Shown here: positions 29,172-38,058 of the stretch, piece after piece
Numbering within the stretch: the first letter of the stretch is position 1
Layout: every line of letters starts with the position of its first letter
The notes under the pieces: model-generated
Database searches by the model: none
Seen by the model: the letters and a program-made list of their open reading frames with translations, nothing else
Told to the model about the DNA's origin: nothing
Assembly (NCBI GenBank): GCA_964613805.1
Contig: CAZTJF010000009.1
Span: 1-64,000, forward strand
Source: XYD12-FULL-36-8 sp964613805
GTDB taxonomy: Bacteria > Bacteroidota > Ignavibacteria > Ignavibacteriales > Ignavibacteriaceae
Direction: 5' to 3'
DNA length: 64,000 nucleotides
Translations under genes and position numbers: made by a program

Positions 29172-29248
29172 TCTCGCTCATCAATAGTTCACTAACCAAA
29201 ACCAAGGTCATCGTTTTATAATTAAAGTTTTTAACAAAAGGACATAAC

Positions 29249-32200
29249 ATGAAAATATCATTTGGAAAATTCATTCTATTTTTTGTGGCTTCGTATTTCA
29301 CACTCCAAGCCCAGCCAATTATCATAAATGAACTTTTTAACTCAAGTTCAAATGACGAATGGGTTGAACTGCTTGTGGTTCAAGATCAATTGGATATCAG
29401 AAACTGGAGCATCAGAGATTTCAACGGCAGCGGTGTGGCTCAACAGCCGTTAGTTTTTTCTAATAATGCTTTATGGAGCAGTCTCAAAAAAGGGACCGTA
29501 ATTGTTATAGGGCGTCCCGAGAATCCTCCTCCTTTTATTGAAGATTTAGATCCAAGCGATTTTACACTTACAGTAAAATCGAATAACTCTATTTATCTTT
29601 CTGGTACTGCATTTTCAATTGCCGGCGGTTCCGATGCTGTTCAGCTTAGAGATGCGTCTCAAGTTCATGTACATGGAGTATCTTGGGGTACTGCAAATGC
29701 TAGCAGCTTACCAAATCCTAAAGTTCATTTTACAACGGCTTCCAGCAGTAACACTTCAATATATTTTAATGAAGATGACGTGACAAAACTCCCCATCCCA
29801 ACGAACTGGACTAATCCTGGGACTCCCTCAATTGGCATTGGAAACACTCCTAATAATTTAAATTGGATACTTTCTTTAAGAGCAAGTGTGGAAGGTTCAG
29901 GCACTGTTTCACTGCATCCAACTGTTGTAACTGGTGATTCCGTCGTTGAATTGGTCTTTAATTATAAACGAGATACTCAATACTCAATTAATACCTTGAA
30001 GATCGTTTTCCCTCAAGGATTTACTTGGGCTCAAAATATAGCTCAAGTTAGCATTACAAATTTTACTGCAACATCAAGTGTTATAAGCGATACTATTTTA
30101 TTTTCAAACGTAAATTTTATTAATGACTCGGTTATTATTTCAATTGCAGATGTTACATCTCCACAATTTACCGGGAATTATAAATTCAAGTTTTTATCTG
30201 GAATAAACGCTCAACTGGGTGATGTAAGTCCAACGCCAACTTTAACCGTTTATGGTGCTCCGATTCCCATAGCTGAAACAAAAATAAATGATGCGAGTGG
30301 TGTGGCAGTCCGTTTAGGAGATTTAGTAACTGTTAGAGGTATAATTACTGTTGGTGGACAGTTCGGAAGTCCAAGCTATCTTCAGGATAATAGCGGCGGT
30401 ATGTCAATCTTTGGATCTGCTTTTTCAAATGTGGTTCAAATTGGGGATGAAGTTTTAGTGTCTGGAATTATAGCGCAATTCAATGGATTGAATCAACTTA
30501 ATTTTCAAACTTTACATTCAATAATTAGTCCAGGAAATAGTGTTGATCCTTTGCTTGTAACCCCTTCACAACTCAACGGCGATGGTATTGGTGGTGTCGA
30601 AAATTTCGAAGGACGTTTAGTCAGATTGAATGGCGTTTTAGTTACTGAATTAAATGGGAGTTCTGTAACTAATTGGGCGTACAAAAATTATAAATTGACA
30701 GGATCTTCACCTTCAGATACAGTACAAATAAGAATTGATGATAACACTCAAATTATTGGGATGGTTGCTCCAGCAGGGAGGTTTGATGTAGTTGGTGTTC
30801 TAAGCCAGTTTAAAAGTGCTATCCCATTTATCGGAGGTTACCAATTAATGCCGCGGATACCAAGTGACATAATCTCTAATGGTCCAATAATCGAAAAGTT
30901 TCCTGAAGAAGTCAATCTTACTGCCAATTCGATTACTTTAGAGTGGCATACAATTAATCCCGGCACATCACGAATTAGATTCGGTAGAACGACAAATTAT
31001 GAACTTGGAGTTGTAGAACCCGATAATTCTTTAAGCACTATTCATAATGTTATAGTCCCTGGGCTAAATACTGCTACGATATATAACTTACAGGCTTTTT
31101 CTGTTACCAATTCTGATACAAGTTTTTCTGGAAATATAATTTCAAGTACTACATCAGCATCACCTACAACTGGTATTATAAACGTCTATTTTAGCAAGAC
31201 AATTAATACCACTGTTTCCACGGGTATTACAGCGAATGCCAATGCTGATCTGAAGTCAATCTTAATCCAAAAAATTAATAATGCAAAACGTTCAATTGAC
31301 GTGGCTCTGTATAGTCTAAGCGGTACCGTTGGAGCAGATATAGCTGCAGCATTAGTCAATGCAAGAAATCGTGGTGTAAAGATTAGAGTTATCGGAGAGT
31401 ATGATAACAGGACTACAGCCCCATGGTCAACTCTTCAAAACAATGGAATTCCATATATAAATGATTATTTCGGAAACAATCTTAATACAGGATTGTTTCA
31501 CAATAAATTTTTTGTGATAGATTATCGTGGCGGAGCACCTGATAGTATTTGGGTGCTAACTGGTTCCTGGAATCCAACCGATCCTGGAACGAATGATGAT
31601 AGGCAAAACCTTGTCGAAATTCAAGATGTTGCGCTTGCTGGTGCATACACAGTTGAATTTGAAGAAATGTGGGGAAGTAATACTGATGTTGCGAATGCTC
31701 AAAACTCTCGTTTTGGTTCTCGAAAGTTTAATAATACCCCTCATAATTTTGTAATTGGCGGTAAAAAGTTCGAATGTTACTTTAGTCCAAGTGATAGGAC
31801 CACAGAATATATTGGTAGAACCTTAGGTAAAGCTCAGAGATCAGTGAATGTTGCTACCTACACTATTACACGTAAACAACTTGCAGATACAATTATATCA
31901 GTGAAAAATAAAGGTTTAAAAGCACGAGTAATTCTAAGTAATAATGATGATACAGGTACTCAATTTTCTTATCTTCAAGCAAATGGGGTTGACATAAGAT
32001 TGAAAGGGTTCACGAATGGCTTGCTGCATCATAAATACGCCATTGTTGATGCTGAGCCGACAGGATATACATCATATGTTGTAACCGGATCACATAATTG
32101 GTCTTCTGCGGCTGAAAATAGTAATGATGAAAATACATTAATTATACAAGATAACCAGATAGCTAATTTCTATCTTCAAGAATTTGCAGCGCGGTATTAC

Positions 32201-32524
32201 GAAGCAAATGGAAGTGACTCAATATTTGTTACTGACATAGAAGACGATTTTGAATTACCTGTCAGTTATTCATTGTCACAAAACTATCCAAATCCTTTTA
32301 ATCCAATAACAAATATAAATTTTTCTATTCCTCAGAAAAGTAAAGTTGAATTGATGATTTATAATACTTTAGGTCAGAGAGTCACTACTCTTATAAATCA
32401 AGAGAAAGAAGCTGGAAGTTATAAACTCACTTTCGATGCAGCCAATTTGCCGTCCGGCGTTTATTTCTATAGAATTACGGCGGGTAACTTTATTGAGACC
32501 AAAAAGCTTATTTTACTAAAATAA
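29249..32524 (+). CDS. T9SS-secreted lamin-tail/OB/FN3 protein with two PLD (HKD) domains
   Basis: A 1091-residue secreted protein. Domains in order: signal peptide (1-21), lamin-tail domain (about 22-155: IIINELFNSSSNDEWVELLV), OB-fold (about 345-440: VTVRGIITV, SYLQDNSGG), FN3 (about 555-640), phospholipase-D-like domains with HKD motifs HNKFFVID (His about 751) and HHKYAIVD (His about 926), each followed by a TGSxNW/P stretch (TGSWNPT, TGSHNWSSAAE), and a sorting domain NYPNPFNPITNINFSI. The pair of HKD motifs can form a single active site. The PLD-type fold with OB and LTD points to an extracellular nuclease or phosphodiesterase; the substrate is inferred. It closes the surface locus and has its own 77-base upstream gap. 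Confidence 0.85.
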   Translation: MKISFGKFILFFVASYFTLQAQPIIINELFNSSSNDEWVELLVVQDQLDIRNWSIRDFNGSGVAQQPLVFSNNALWSSLKKGTVIVIGRPENPPPFIEDLDPSDFTLTVKSNNSIYLSGTAFSIAGGSDAVQLRDASQVHVHGVSWGTANASSLPNPKVHFTTASSSNTSIYFNEDDVTKLPIPTNWTNPGTPSIGIGNTPNNLNWILSLRASVEGSGTVSLHPTVVTGDSVVELVFNYKRDTQYSINTLKIVFPQGFTWAQNIAQVSITNFTATSSVISDTILFSNVNFINDSVIISIADVTSPQFTGNYKFKFLSGINAQLGDVSPTPTLTVYGAPIPIAETKINDASGVAVRLGDLVTVRGIITVGGQFGSPSYLQDNSGGMSIFGSAFSNVVQIGDEVLVSGIIAQFNGLNQLNFQTLHSIISPGNSVDPLLVTPSQLNGDGIGGVENFEGRLVRLNGVLVTELNGSSVTNWAYKNYKLTGSSPSDTVQIRIDDNTQIIGMVAPAGRFDVVGVLSQFKSAIPFIGGYQLMPRIPSDIISNGPIIEKFPEEVNLTANSITLEWHTINPGTSRIRFGRTTNYELGVVEPDNSLSTIHNVIVPGLNTATIYNLQAFSVTNSDTSFSGNIISSTTSASPTTGIINVYFSKTINTTVSTGITANANADLKSILIQKINNAKRSIDVALYSLSGTVGADIAAALVNARNRGVKIRVIGEYDNRTTAPWSTLQNNGIPYINDYFGNNLNTGLFHNKFFVIDYRGGAPDSIWVLTGSWNPTDPGTNDDRQNLVEIQDVALAGAYTVEFEEMWGSNTDVANAQNSRFGSRKFNNTPHNFVIGGKKFECYFSPSDRTTEYIGRTLGKAQRSVNVATYTITRKQLADTIISVKNKGLKARVILSNNDDTGTQFSYLQANGVDIRLKGFTNGLLHHKYAIVDAEPTGYTSYVVTGSHNWSSAAENSNDENTLIIQDNQIANFYLQEFAARYYEANGSDSIFVTDIEDDFELPVSYSLSQNYPNPFNPITNINFSIPQKSKVELMIYNTLGQRVTTLINQEKEAGSYKLTFDAANLPSGVYFYRITAGNFIETKKLILLK

Positions 32525-32540
32525 TTTAAGCTGCTGTTTA

Positions 32541-32571
32541 TTTGAAAATAGAATGAGTATCGTTATTTTTG
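32541..32571 (+). promoter_or_regulatory. Bacteroidota-type promoter of atpDC
   Basis: The -33 element TTTG (32541-32544), 19 bases, then the -7 element TATTTTTG (32564-32571) fit TTTG-N19-TAnnTTTG exactly. It lies about 50 bases before the atpD start. The complex I promoter at 48524-48554 has the same -7 octamer and spacing. Confidence 0.7.
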
Positions 32572-32622
32572 GCACTCAAATTATTAAAATGTAAAAAAAT
32601 TTTTAAGTTTTAAGGAAAATAT

Positions 32623-34029
32623 ATGCCTGAAGCAAAAGGATTCATTAAGCAAGTCATTGGTCCCGTAATTGATGTTGAGTTTGAAAACGGACACCTTCCA
32701 AAAATACTTAATGCAATAAGAATACCTCGTGTTACTACTGAAGGAAAGGAAGAGAATCTTATAGCGGAAGTTCAGCAGCATCTTGGTGAAGATAGAGTCC
32801 GCGCAGTTGCAATGGATTCGACTGACGGGTTAGTTAGAGGGATGGATGCATTCGATATGCTCGAGCCAATCTCTATGCCTGTAGGACCTGAGACGTTGGG
32901 AAGATTGTTGAATGTTGTAGGGCAGGGAATTGATGGTTTGGGTGAAGTAAAAACGAAAAAAAGATATCCCATTCATCGTCCTGCACCTTTATTCAAAAAC
33001 CTTTCAACTAGAACCGAAATGTTTGAAACCGGTATTAAAGTTATTGATTTGATCGAACCATATTCAAAAGGTGGAAAGACAGGATTATTCGGCGGTGCCG
33101 GAGTTGGTAAAACAGTTATCATTCAAGAATTAATTCACAATATTGCTCATGAACACGGCGGTTACTCTGTATTTGCAGGTGTGGGCGAGCGAACCCGTGA
33201 AGGAAATGATCTTTGGCTTGAGATGAAGGAATCTGGAGTTCTGGATAAAACATCTTTAGTTTTTGGACAGATGAATGAACCGCCCGGAGCACGTTTGAGA
33301 GTTGGATTATCTGGATTGACCGTTGCAGAATATTTCCGTGATGAAGAAGGAAGAGATGTGCTTTTATTCATTGATAATATTTTTAGATTCACACAAGCTG
33401 GATCAGAAGTAAGCGCTCTTCTCGGAAGAATGCCATCAGCGGTTGGTTATCAGCCAAACCTTGCAACTGAAATGGGTGCTTTACAGGAAAGAATTACTTC
33501 AACTGATAAAGGTTCAATCACCTCTGTTCAGGCAATTTATGTTCCGGCTGATGATTTAACGGATCCGGCTCCTGCGGCAGCTTTCGCTCACCTTGATGCT
33601 ACGACAGTTTTAAGCCGACAAATTTCTGAGCTTGGAATTTATCCGGCGGTTGATCCACTTGATTCGACATCCAGAATTCTCGAACCTGGAGTTATCGGTC
33701 AAGAACATTATGATGTTGCTAAACATTGTAAAGAAATTTTACAGCACTATAAAGATTTGCAGGATATTATAAATATTCTTGGTATGGATGAATTGTCCGA
33801 TGAAGATAAAACAATAGTAAGACGTGCAAGAAGAATTCAACGATTCTTCAGCCAGCCATTTTTTGTTGCCGAGCAATTTACCGGACATAAAGGAAAGTAT
33901 GTTAAGCTTGAAGATACCATTCGCGGATTCAAGGGAATTATAGAAGGTAAGTATGATGATCTTCCTGAAGCGGCATTCATGTATGTCGGTACAATTGAAG
34001 AAGCAGTTGAAAAAGCAAAAAGCATGTAG
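32623..34029 (+). CDS. atpD: F-type ATP synthase subunit beta
   Basis: The catalytic subunit of F1. At 468 residues it is full length. The P-loop is GGAGVGKTV (about 152-160); GERTREGNDL, the Walker B stretch LLFIDNIFRFTQAGSEVSAL and ALLGRMPSAVGYQP are all present. It is followed after 5 bases by the epsilon subunit gene, the isolated atpD-atpC pair being common in Bacteroidota. The other ATP synthase genes are not in this window. A consensus promoter lies just upstream. Confidence 0.97.
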   Translation: MPEAKGFIKQVIGPVIDVEFENGHLPKILNAIRIPRVTTEGKEENLIAEVQQHLGEDRVRAVAMDSTDGLVRGMDAFDMLEPISMPVGPETLGRLLNVVGQGIDGLGEVKTKKRYPIHRPAPLFKNLSTRTEMFETGIKVIDLIEPYSKGGKTGLFGGAGVGKTVIIQELIHNIAHEHGGYSVFAGVGERTREGNDLWLEMKESGVLDKTSLVFGQMNEPPGARLRVGLSGLTVAEYFRDEEGRDVLLFIDNIFRFTQAGSEVSALLGRMPSAVGYQPNLATEMGALQERITSTDKGSITSVQAIYVPADDLTDPAPAAAFAHLDATTVLSRQISELGIYPAVDPLDSTSRILEPGVIGQEHYDVAKHCKEILQHYKDLQDIINILGMDELSDEDKTIVRRARRIQRFFSQPFFVAEQFTGHKGKYVKLEDTIRGFKGIIEGKYDDLPEAAFMYVGTIEEAVEKAKSM

Positions 34030-34034
34030 TTGAT

Positions 34035-34448
34035 ATGCATGAATTAGTCTTAGAAATTATATCACCTGAAAAAAAGGTTTATTCAGGGAAAGTAAAATCA
34101 GTTACCATTCCGGGAACCAAAGGAAATTTTCAGGTACTTTATAACCATGCTCCTTTAATTTCAACATTTGAAATAGGAATAATTAAGATAGAACTTTCAG
34201 ATAATTCAACCAGAGTTTTTACAACAAGCGGTGGCTCTGCCGAAGTATTGGACAATAATGTTTTAATTTTATCTGATACAGTTGAACCAGTTGAAAGTAT
34301 TGACATCGAAAGAGCAAAAAAGGCAAAAGAAAGAGCCGAAGAGCGATTGGCTAATAAAGGGGGAATTGTTGATGTTGATAGAGCAAGAGCATCATTGGCA
34401 AGAGCATTAAATAGAATTAAAGCATCAGAAAAATTTTCAACGAATTAA
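34035..34448 (+). CDS. atpC: F-type ATP synthase subunit epsilon
   Basis: A 137-residue subunit of the F1 central stalk. The N-terminal beta-sandwich starts LVLEIISPEKKVYSGKVKSV and holds GNFQVLYNHAPLIS. The C-terminal helical hairpin is ERAKKAKERAEERL ... RARASLARALNRIKAS. It is co-transcribed with atpD. Ends into an A/T-rich stretch (34449-34475) that faces the converging LON-N gene. Confidence 0.95.
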   Translation: MHELVLEIISPEKKVYSGKVKSVTIPGTKGNFQVLYNHAPLISTFEIGIIKIELSDNSTRVFTTSGGSAEVLDNNVLILSDTVEPVESIDIERAKKAKERAEERLANKGGIVDVDRARASLARALNRIKASEKFSTN

Positions 34449-34475
34449 ATTTATTTTTTTTGTATTCTTTCTACT

Positions 34476-35095
34476 TTAATTTAAATAACCATCGCTTAAA
34501 ATTATATTCTTCAAACCTGCATTTTTAGAAATTTCCTCATCTAATTTTTCAAAATGCTGAATCAAAAAATTTATTCTGCGGTCTTCATCTCGTAAAGTCA
34601 GTAGAGTTTGCTGCTGTGTTAACGATAAACCGGATTTTTCAGCAACTTTATAAGATTTTGTTTTAGTATTGTGATAACTTTTCCAAAAAGATTCTTCCAA
34701 CTCAAACTCATACTTTTCTAGTATTCTCTCAAACATTTCTTCCATTTCGTCTAATAAAGTTGGACTTGCCTCTGACTTAATATCGTAGTATTCATCAACT
34801 TCAGCGAGAAGATATCCATCACTATGTGTTATTATTTTGCTTATAATAAAACGGTTTTTAGCTTCAACAACTATATCCATTTCACCATTTTTATGTTTTG
34901 TTAGTACTTGAGAAACTATGACATAACTTCCAATTTTAGATAGTTGACTTCCACTCGGGGCACAATTCCAAATCCCATTTCATTATCCAGGCAACGATTG
35001 ATCATCTTCTTATATCTTTCTTCAAATATATGAAGTGGATATCTTGAATTTGGAAATACTACAAGTTTTAATGGAAATAAGGGAATGGTTTTCAT
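34476..35095 (-). pseudogene. LON substrate-binding-domain protein, frameshifted
   Basis: An approximately 207-codon gene broken once. The N-terminal part reads MKTIPLFPLKLVVFPNSRYP and LHIFEERYKKMINRCLD, the start of LON-N (PUA-like) proteins, then shifts out of frame. In the other frame it resumes SGSQLSKIGSYVIVSQVLTK and continues with DIVVEAKNRFIISKI (the 'GRxRF' strand) to a helical C-terminus. The shift falls at the CCCC run 34957-34960 (GGGG on the plus strand); one missing base restores the frame. The start is ATG at 35095, 6 bases inside an in-frame GTG. Such stand-alone LON-N proteins are common and of uncertain role. A homopolymer sequencing error is a real alternative. Confidence 0.75.
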
Positions 35096-35162
35096 TATCA
35101 CAAATTATTATATGAAATATTTTCTATACAAAGATTGTAAAAAAGATTATAATATTAAATAT

Positions 35163-35184
35163 AAAAAACTCCACGAGTGTGGAG
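35163..35184 (-). terminator. Rho-independent terminator of the isc-sod operon
   Basis: On the minus strand the stem CTCCAC-ACTC-GTGGAG (35184 down to 35169) is followed by TTTTTT. It lies 26 bases beyond the sod stop codon. Confidence 0.8.
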
Positions 35185-35210
35185 CTTAATAAAATGAATT
35201 TTAAATGGAA

Positions 35211-35930
35211 TTATTTTTTTGCAGCAACATAATTTGCTAACACCTGTTCCCAATTAACAATATTCCACCAATTTTCGGCATATTCATTTCTACGGTTTTG
35301 ATATTTGAGGTAATATGCATGTTCCCAAACATCTAAACCTAAGACTGGTGTTCCTTTTACATCTGCCACATCCATTAACGGATTATCTTGATTTGGTGTT
35401 GAAGACACAACAAGTTTCCCGCCAGATAAAACTAACCAAGCCCAGCCAGAACCAAATCTTCCTAAAGCGGCTTCATTAAATTTTTTCTTAAGTTCGTCGA
35501 GAGATCCAAAAGTTGAATTTATAGCAGATGCCAATTCGCCAGTTGGATTTCCTCCGCCTTTTTTCATTAATTTCCAGAAGAAGCTGTGATTCCAATGTCC
35601 TCCGCCATTATTTCTAACAGGCATTGGATATTTTGAGATGTTTGCTATAAGTTCTTCTAGAGATTTGTCAGCGAGTTCAGTACTATCTACTGCTTTATTT
35701 AAGTTTGTTACGTATGCATTATGATGTTTAGTATGATGAATTTCCATTGTCATTTTATCAATGTATGGTTCTAAAGCATCATATGCGTATGTTAATGCGG
35801 GTAATTCGAATTTTCCCATTAGAGTTGTCCTTTCGTTTGTATTTAATTTGTTTAATGTTTCTGAAATCTTACTCATGCCTGTTAGTACAGGAAAGGTTAA
35901 AGCTGATAATAAAAATTTTCTTCTTTTCAT
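35211..35930 (-). CDS. Fe/Mn superoxide dismutase with Tat-like leader
   Basis: A 239-residue SOD. The catalytic domain (about 38-239) begins GKFELPALTYAYDALEPYID and carries the metal ligands: His in MEIHHTKHHNAY, His in GGGHWNHSFFW, and Asp/His in DVWEHAYYLKYQNRR. Compared with the usual start it has an N-terminal extension MKRRKFLLSALTFPVLTG, which fits a twin-arginine signal (RRKFL). The ATG at 35930 is preferred over longer in-frame starts, which would run into the iscA gene. Export of the folded metal-loaded enzyme is therefore predicted. It is the last gene of an operon with iscS, orf102 and iscA, 16 bases after iscA, and ends in a terminator. Fe versus Mn is not decided. Confidence 0.9.
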   Translation of the reverse strand: MKRRKFLLSALTFPVLTGMSKISETLNKLNTNERTTLMGKFELPALTYAYDALEPYIDKMTMEIHHTKHHNAYVTNLNKAVDSTELADKSLEELIANISKYPMPVRNNGGGHWNHSFFWKLMKKGGGNPTGELASAINSTFGSLDELKKKFNEAALGRFGSGWAWLVLSGGKLVVSSTPNQDNPLMDVADVKGTPVLGLDVWEHAYYLKYQNRRNEYAENWWNIVNWEQVLANYVAAKK

Positions 35931-35946
35931 GTATGAAATTCTGGTT

Positions 35947-36297
35947 TTAAGCGCTAAAGGATTCTCCGCAGCCGCATGTTTTTGTTGCGTTCGGATTGTT
36001 AAAAATAAATCCTTTACCATTTAGCCCGTCTGAAAAATCTAGAATCGTTCCCGATAGATAAAATAAGCTTTTCCCGTTTACAAAAAGTTTTATTTCTTCT
36101 TGATCAATAATAGTATCACCTTCGTTGGCTTCAGCGTCAAATCCCAAAGTATAAGTTAAGCCGGAACATCCGCCGCCTTTAACACCAACTCTTAATCCGT
36201 AATTTTCAGGTACTTTATTCTCAGACATTATTCTACGAATCTCTTTTGCAGCTTTTTCAGAAATTTTTATTTCTGCATCATTTATTATTTCATTCAT
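35947..36297 (-). CDS. A-type iron-sulfur carrier (IscA/SufA/ErpA family)
   Basis: A 116-residue Fe-S carrier or scaffold. The three conserved cysteines are present: GGGCSGLTY and the C-terminal TCGCGESF. The family signature at the N-terminus is IKISEKAAKEIRRIM. The start is taken as ATG at 36297 (MNEIINDAEI). It belongs to the iscS-orf102-iscA-sod transcript. Which A-type subfamily it represents cannot be told by eye. Confidence 0.92.
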   Translation of the reverse strand: MNEIINDAEIKISEKAAKEIRRIMSENKVPENYGLRVGVKGGGCSGLTYTLGFDAEANEGDTIIDQEEIKLFVNGKSLFYLSGTILDFSDGLNGKGFIFNNPNATKTCGCGESFSA

Positions 36298-36378
36298 ATA
36301 TTTCTCACTTCTTATGTTTTCAAATCTACAATTTTTTAGTTTAATGGTTAGAACCAATAAACTTGTCCTGTGCAATAA

Positions 36379-36434
36379 CCCAAGACTTAAGTCTGGGATT
36401 AAATCAAACTTTAAATACTCTGGACTTTAGTCCA
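36379..36434. repeat. Double-palindrome element between orf102 and iscA
   Basis: It carries AGACTTAAGTCT (36383-36394, with flanking CCC/GGG) and TGGACTTTAGTCCA (36421-36434). The second matches the hairpin at 5013-5026 except in the loop. It is likely a dispersed intergenic palindrome. It sits within the isc operon. Confidence 0.5.
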
Positions 36435-36469
36435 AAATTACTTCGCGACCATTCTCTTACATAAATTAC

Positions 36470-36778
36470 TTATTTAAATGGATCACCGGGCACTTGAGTT
36501 GTAAATTCGGGATAATTAATTTTCCATCCAAGTGCGTTTGTGCGAATAAATATGCCATGTGATTCAAAATACATTGCTAATTCTTTCGTCAATTCTTCCG
36601 ATTTTTGGTAAGAAAGAAAAATACCCTTCTTCTCAAAATATTTTTTTATACCATAATGGAAATCTCTGAAGAAGAAATTAGAATTATGAAATAGAGGATA
36701 TTTTGCTCTTAAGAAATTTAAGAGAATAACGTGATCATTTTTAAGTTGATCGAAGTATTTTGTGATTGATTTATCCAT
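36470..36778 (-). CDS. Unknown 102-residue protein in isc operon
   Basis: Not recognised. A soluble, mainly helical protein with many aromatic residues (HNSNFFFRDFHYGIKKYFEK) and no cysteine, so it is not itself a cluster ligand by Cys. It lies 10 bases after iscS and before iscA on the same strand, in one operon with sod. A role near Fe-S or sulfur delivery is inferred from position only. Other possibilities include a small regulator or an unrelated passenger. Confidence 0.65.
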   Translation of the reverse strand: MDKSITKYFDQLKNDHVILLNFLRAKYPLFHNSNFFFRDFHYGIKKYFEKKGIFLSYQKSEELTKELAMYFESHGIFIRTNALGWKINYPEFTTQVPGDPFK

Positions 36779-36788
36779 ATAAGTATTT

Positions 36789-37964
36789 TTATTTAGTTTT
36801 TTTATAAGTCGGTGAGATGGATCGAAGCTTTTCTATGGTCTCAACAACTCTTCTGATTGTGTAATCAATTTCCTCTTCTGCATTAAATCGCCCAATTCCA
36901 AATCTAATTGAGTTCCTAGCTTCTTCGTTTGTACATCCAATTGAAGTAAGTACGTGACTTGGCTTAAGTGATGCTGAAGTACAAGCGGCTCCTGACGAGA
37001 CGGCAATATCTTTCATCTCTAATATAAAACTTTCTGATTTTATTCCATCAATGCTAATATTTAAATTATTTGGTAGCCGTGCATCTAAAGAACCATTCAA
37101 TTTAATCCCGTTTAGTTGAAAAACAATTCCTTTGTACAACTTGTTCCGTAATTTCTCAATTCTTTCATTTTCATTTAATGAAATATGATTAAGAATCTCT
37201 GTAGCTTTACCAAAACCGACAATTCCGGGAACGTTAAGCGTTCCGGACCGAAGTCCGTTTTCATGACCGCCACCAAGTATTTGAGGAATTATTTTTATCA
37301 GCTTCGGTTTCTTTTTAATGAACAAAGCACCGATTCCTTTTGGTCCATAAATTTTATGTGCTGTAAATGAGGCAAGATCAACATTATCCTCTTTCACATC
37401 GAAAGGAATTTTACCAATCGCTTGGGCTGCATCAGTATGGAATAAAACATTCTGCTCAGAACATATTCTGCCAATTTCCTTTACTTTTTGAATAGTTCCA
37501 ATCTCATTGTTTGCAGTCATTATCGAAACCAAAATTGTATCAGGTCGAATGCTTTCTTTTAATTTAGATGTTGATACAAATCCATTTTGATCTACGGGAA
37601 GATAAGTTACTTCAAATCCAGCTTTAGCAAGATAGGAGAGAGTATCCAAAACTGCTGAATGTTCAATGACACTCGTAATTACATGTTTACCTTTTGATTG
37701 ATATGCCTCAGCAATTCCCTTAAGTGCTAAATTAATTGATTCGGTCGCACCACTTGTGAAAATAATTTCTGAAGGTTCGGCATTTATCAGATTAGCCACT
37801 TGTTTTCTTGTCAAGTCAACCGCACTTTTCGCTTCCCAGCCGAACGAATGATTTTTACTTGAGGCATTTCCATACTTGGCCATGAAATACGGCTTCATTG
37901 CCTCAAAGACCTGAGGATCCATCGGAGTGGTTGCGTGGTTGTCTAGGTAAATTGGGAGTTTCAT
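36789..37964 (-). CDS. iscS: Cysteine desulfurase
   Basis: A 391-residue PLP enzyme that takes sulfur from cysteine for Fe-S clusters and other thio-cofactors. The start ATG at 37964 gives MKLPIYLDNHATTP, the family N-terminus; the 8 residues upstream are not needed. The PLP-binding lysine is in SFTAHKIYGPKGIGALF and the catalytic cysteine is in SSGAACTSASLKPSHVL. It leads an operon with orf102, iscA and sod. No consensus promoter was found in the 94 bases between it and nuoN. It could also supply sulfur for LipA cluster assembly. Confidence 0.95.
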   Translation of the reverse strand: MKLPIYLDNHATTPMDPQVFEAMKPYFMAKYGNASSKNHSFGWEAKSAVDLTRKQVANLINAEPSEIIFTSGATESINLALKGIAEAYQSKGKHVITSVIEHSAVLDTLSYLAKAGFEVTYLPVDQNGFVSTSKLKESIRPDTILVSIMTANNEIGTIQKVKEIGRICSEQNVLFHTDAAQAIGKIPFDVKEDNVDLASFTAHKIYGPKGIGALFIKKKPKLIKIIPQILGGGHENGLRSGTLNVPGIVGFGKATEILNHISLNENERIEKLRNKLYKGIVFQLNGIKLNGSLDARLPNNLNISIDGIKSESFILEMKDIAVSSGAACTSASLKPSHVLTSIGCTNEEARNSIRFGIGRFNAEEEIDYTIRRVVETIEKLRSISPTYKKTK

Positions 37965-38058
37965 TAAATCAAGTAAATTAAAATTCAATTATGAAGATGG
38001 AATTTGTAAGCAATGTAGATAAATCGGTTGGTAAAATCAATGAATGTTAAAAGTGTTA

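Noticed and set aside
35931..36020. Longer SOD start into iscA
   Set aside because: The extra 30 residues overlap the iscA coding region; ATG at 35930 gives a signal peptide directly.
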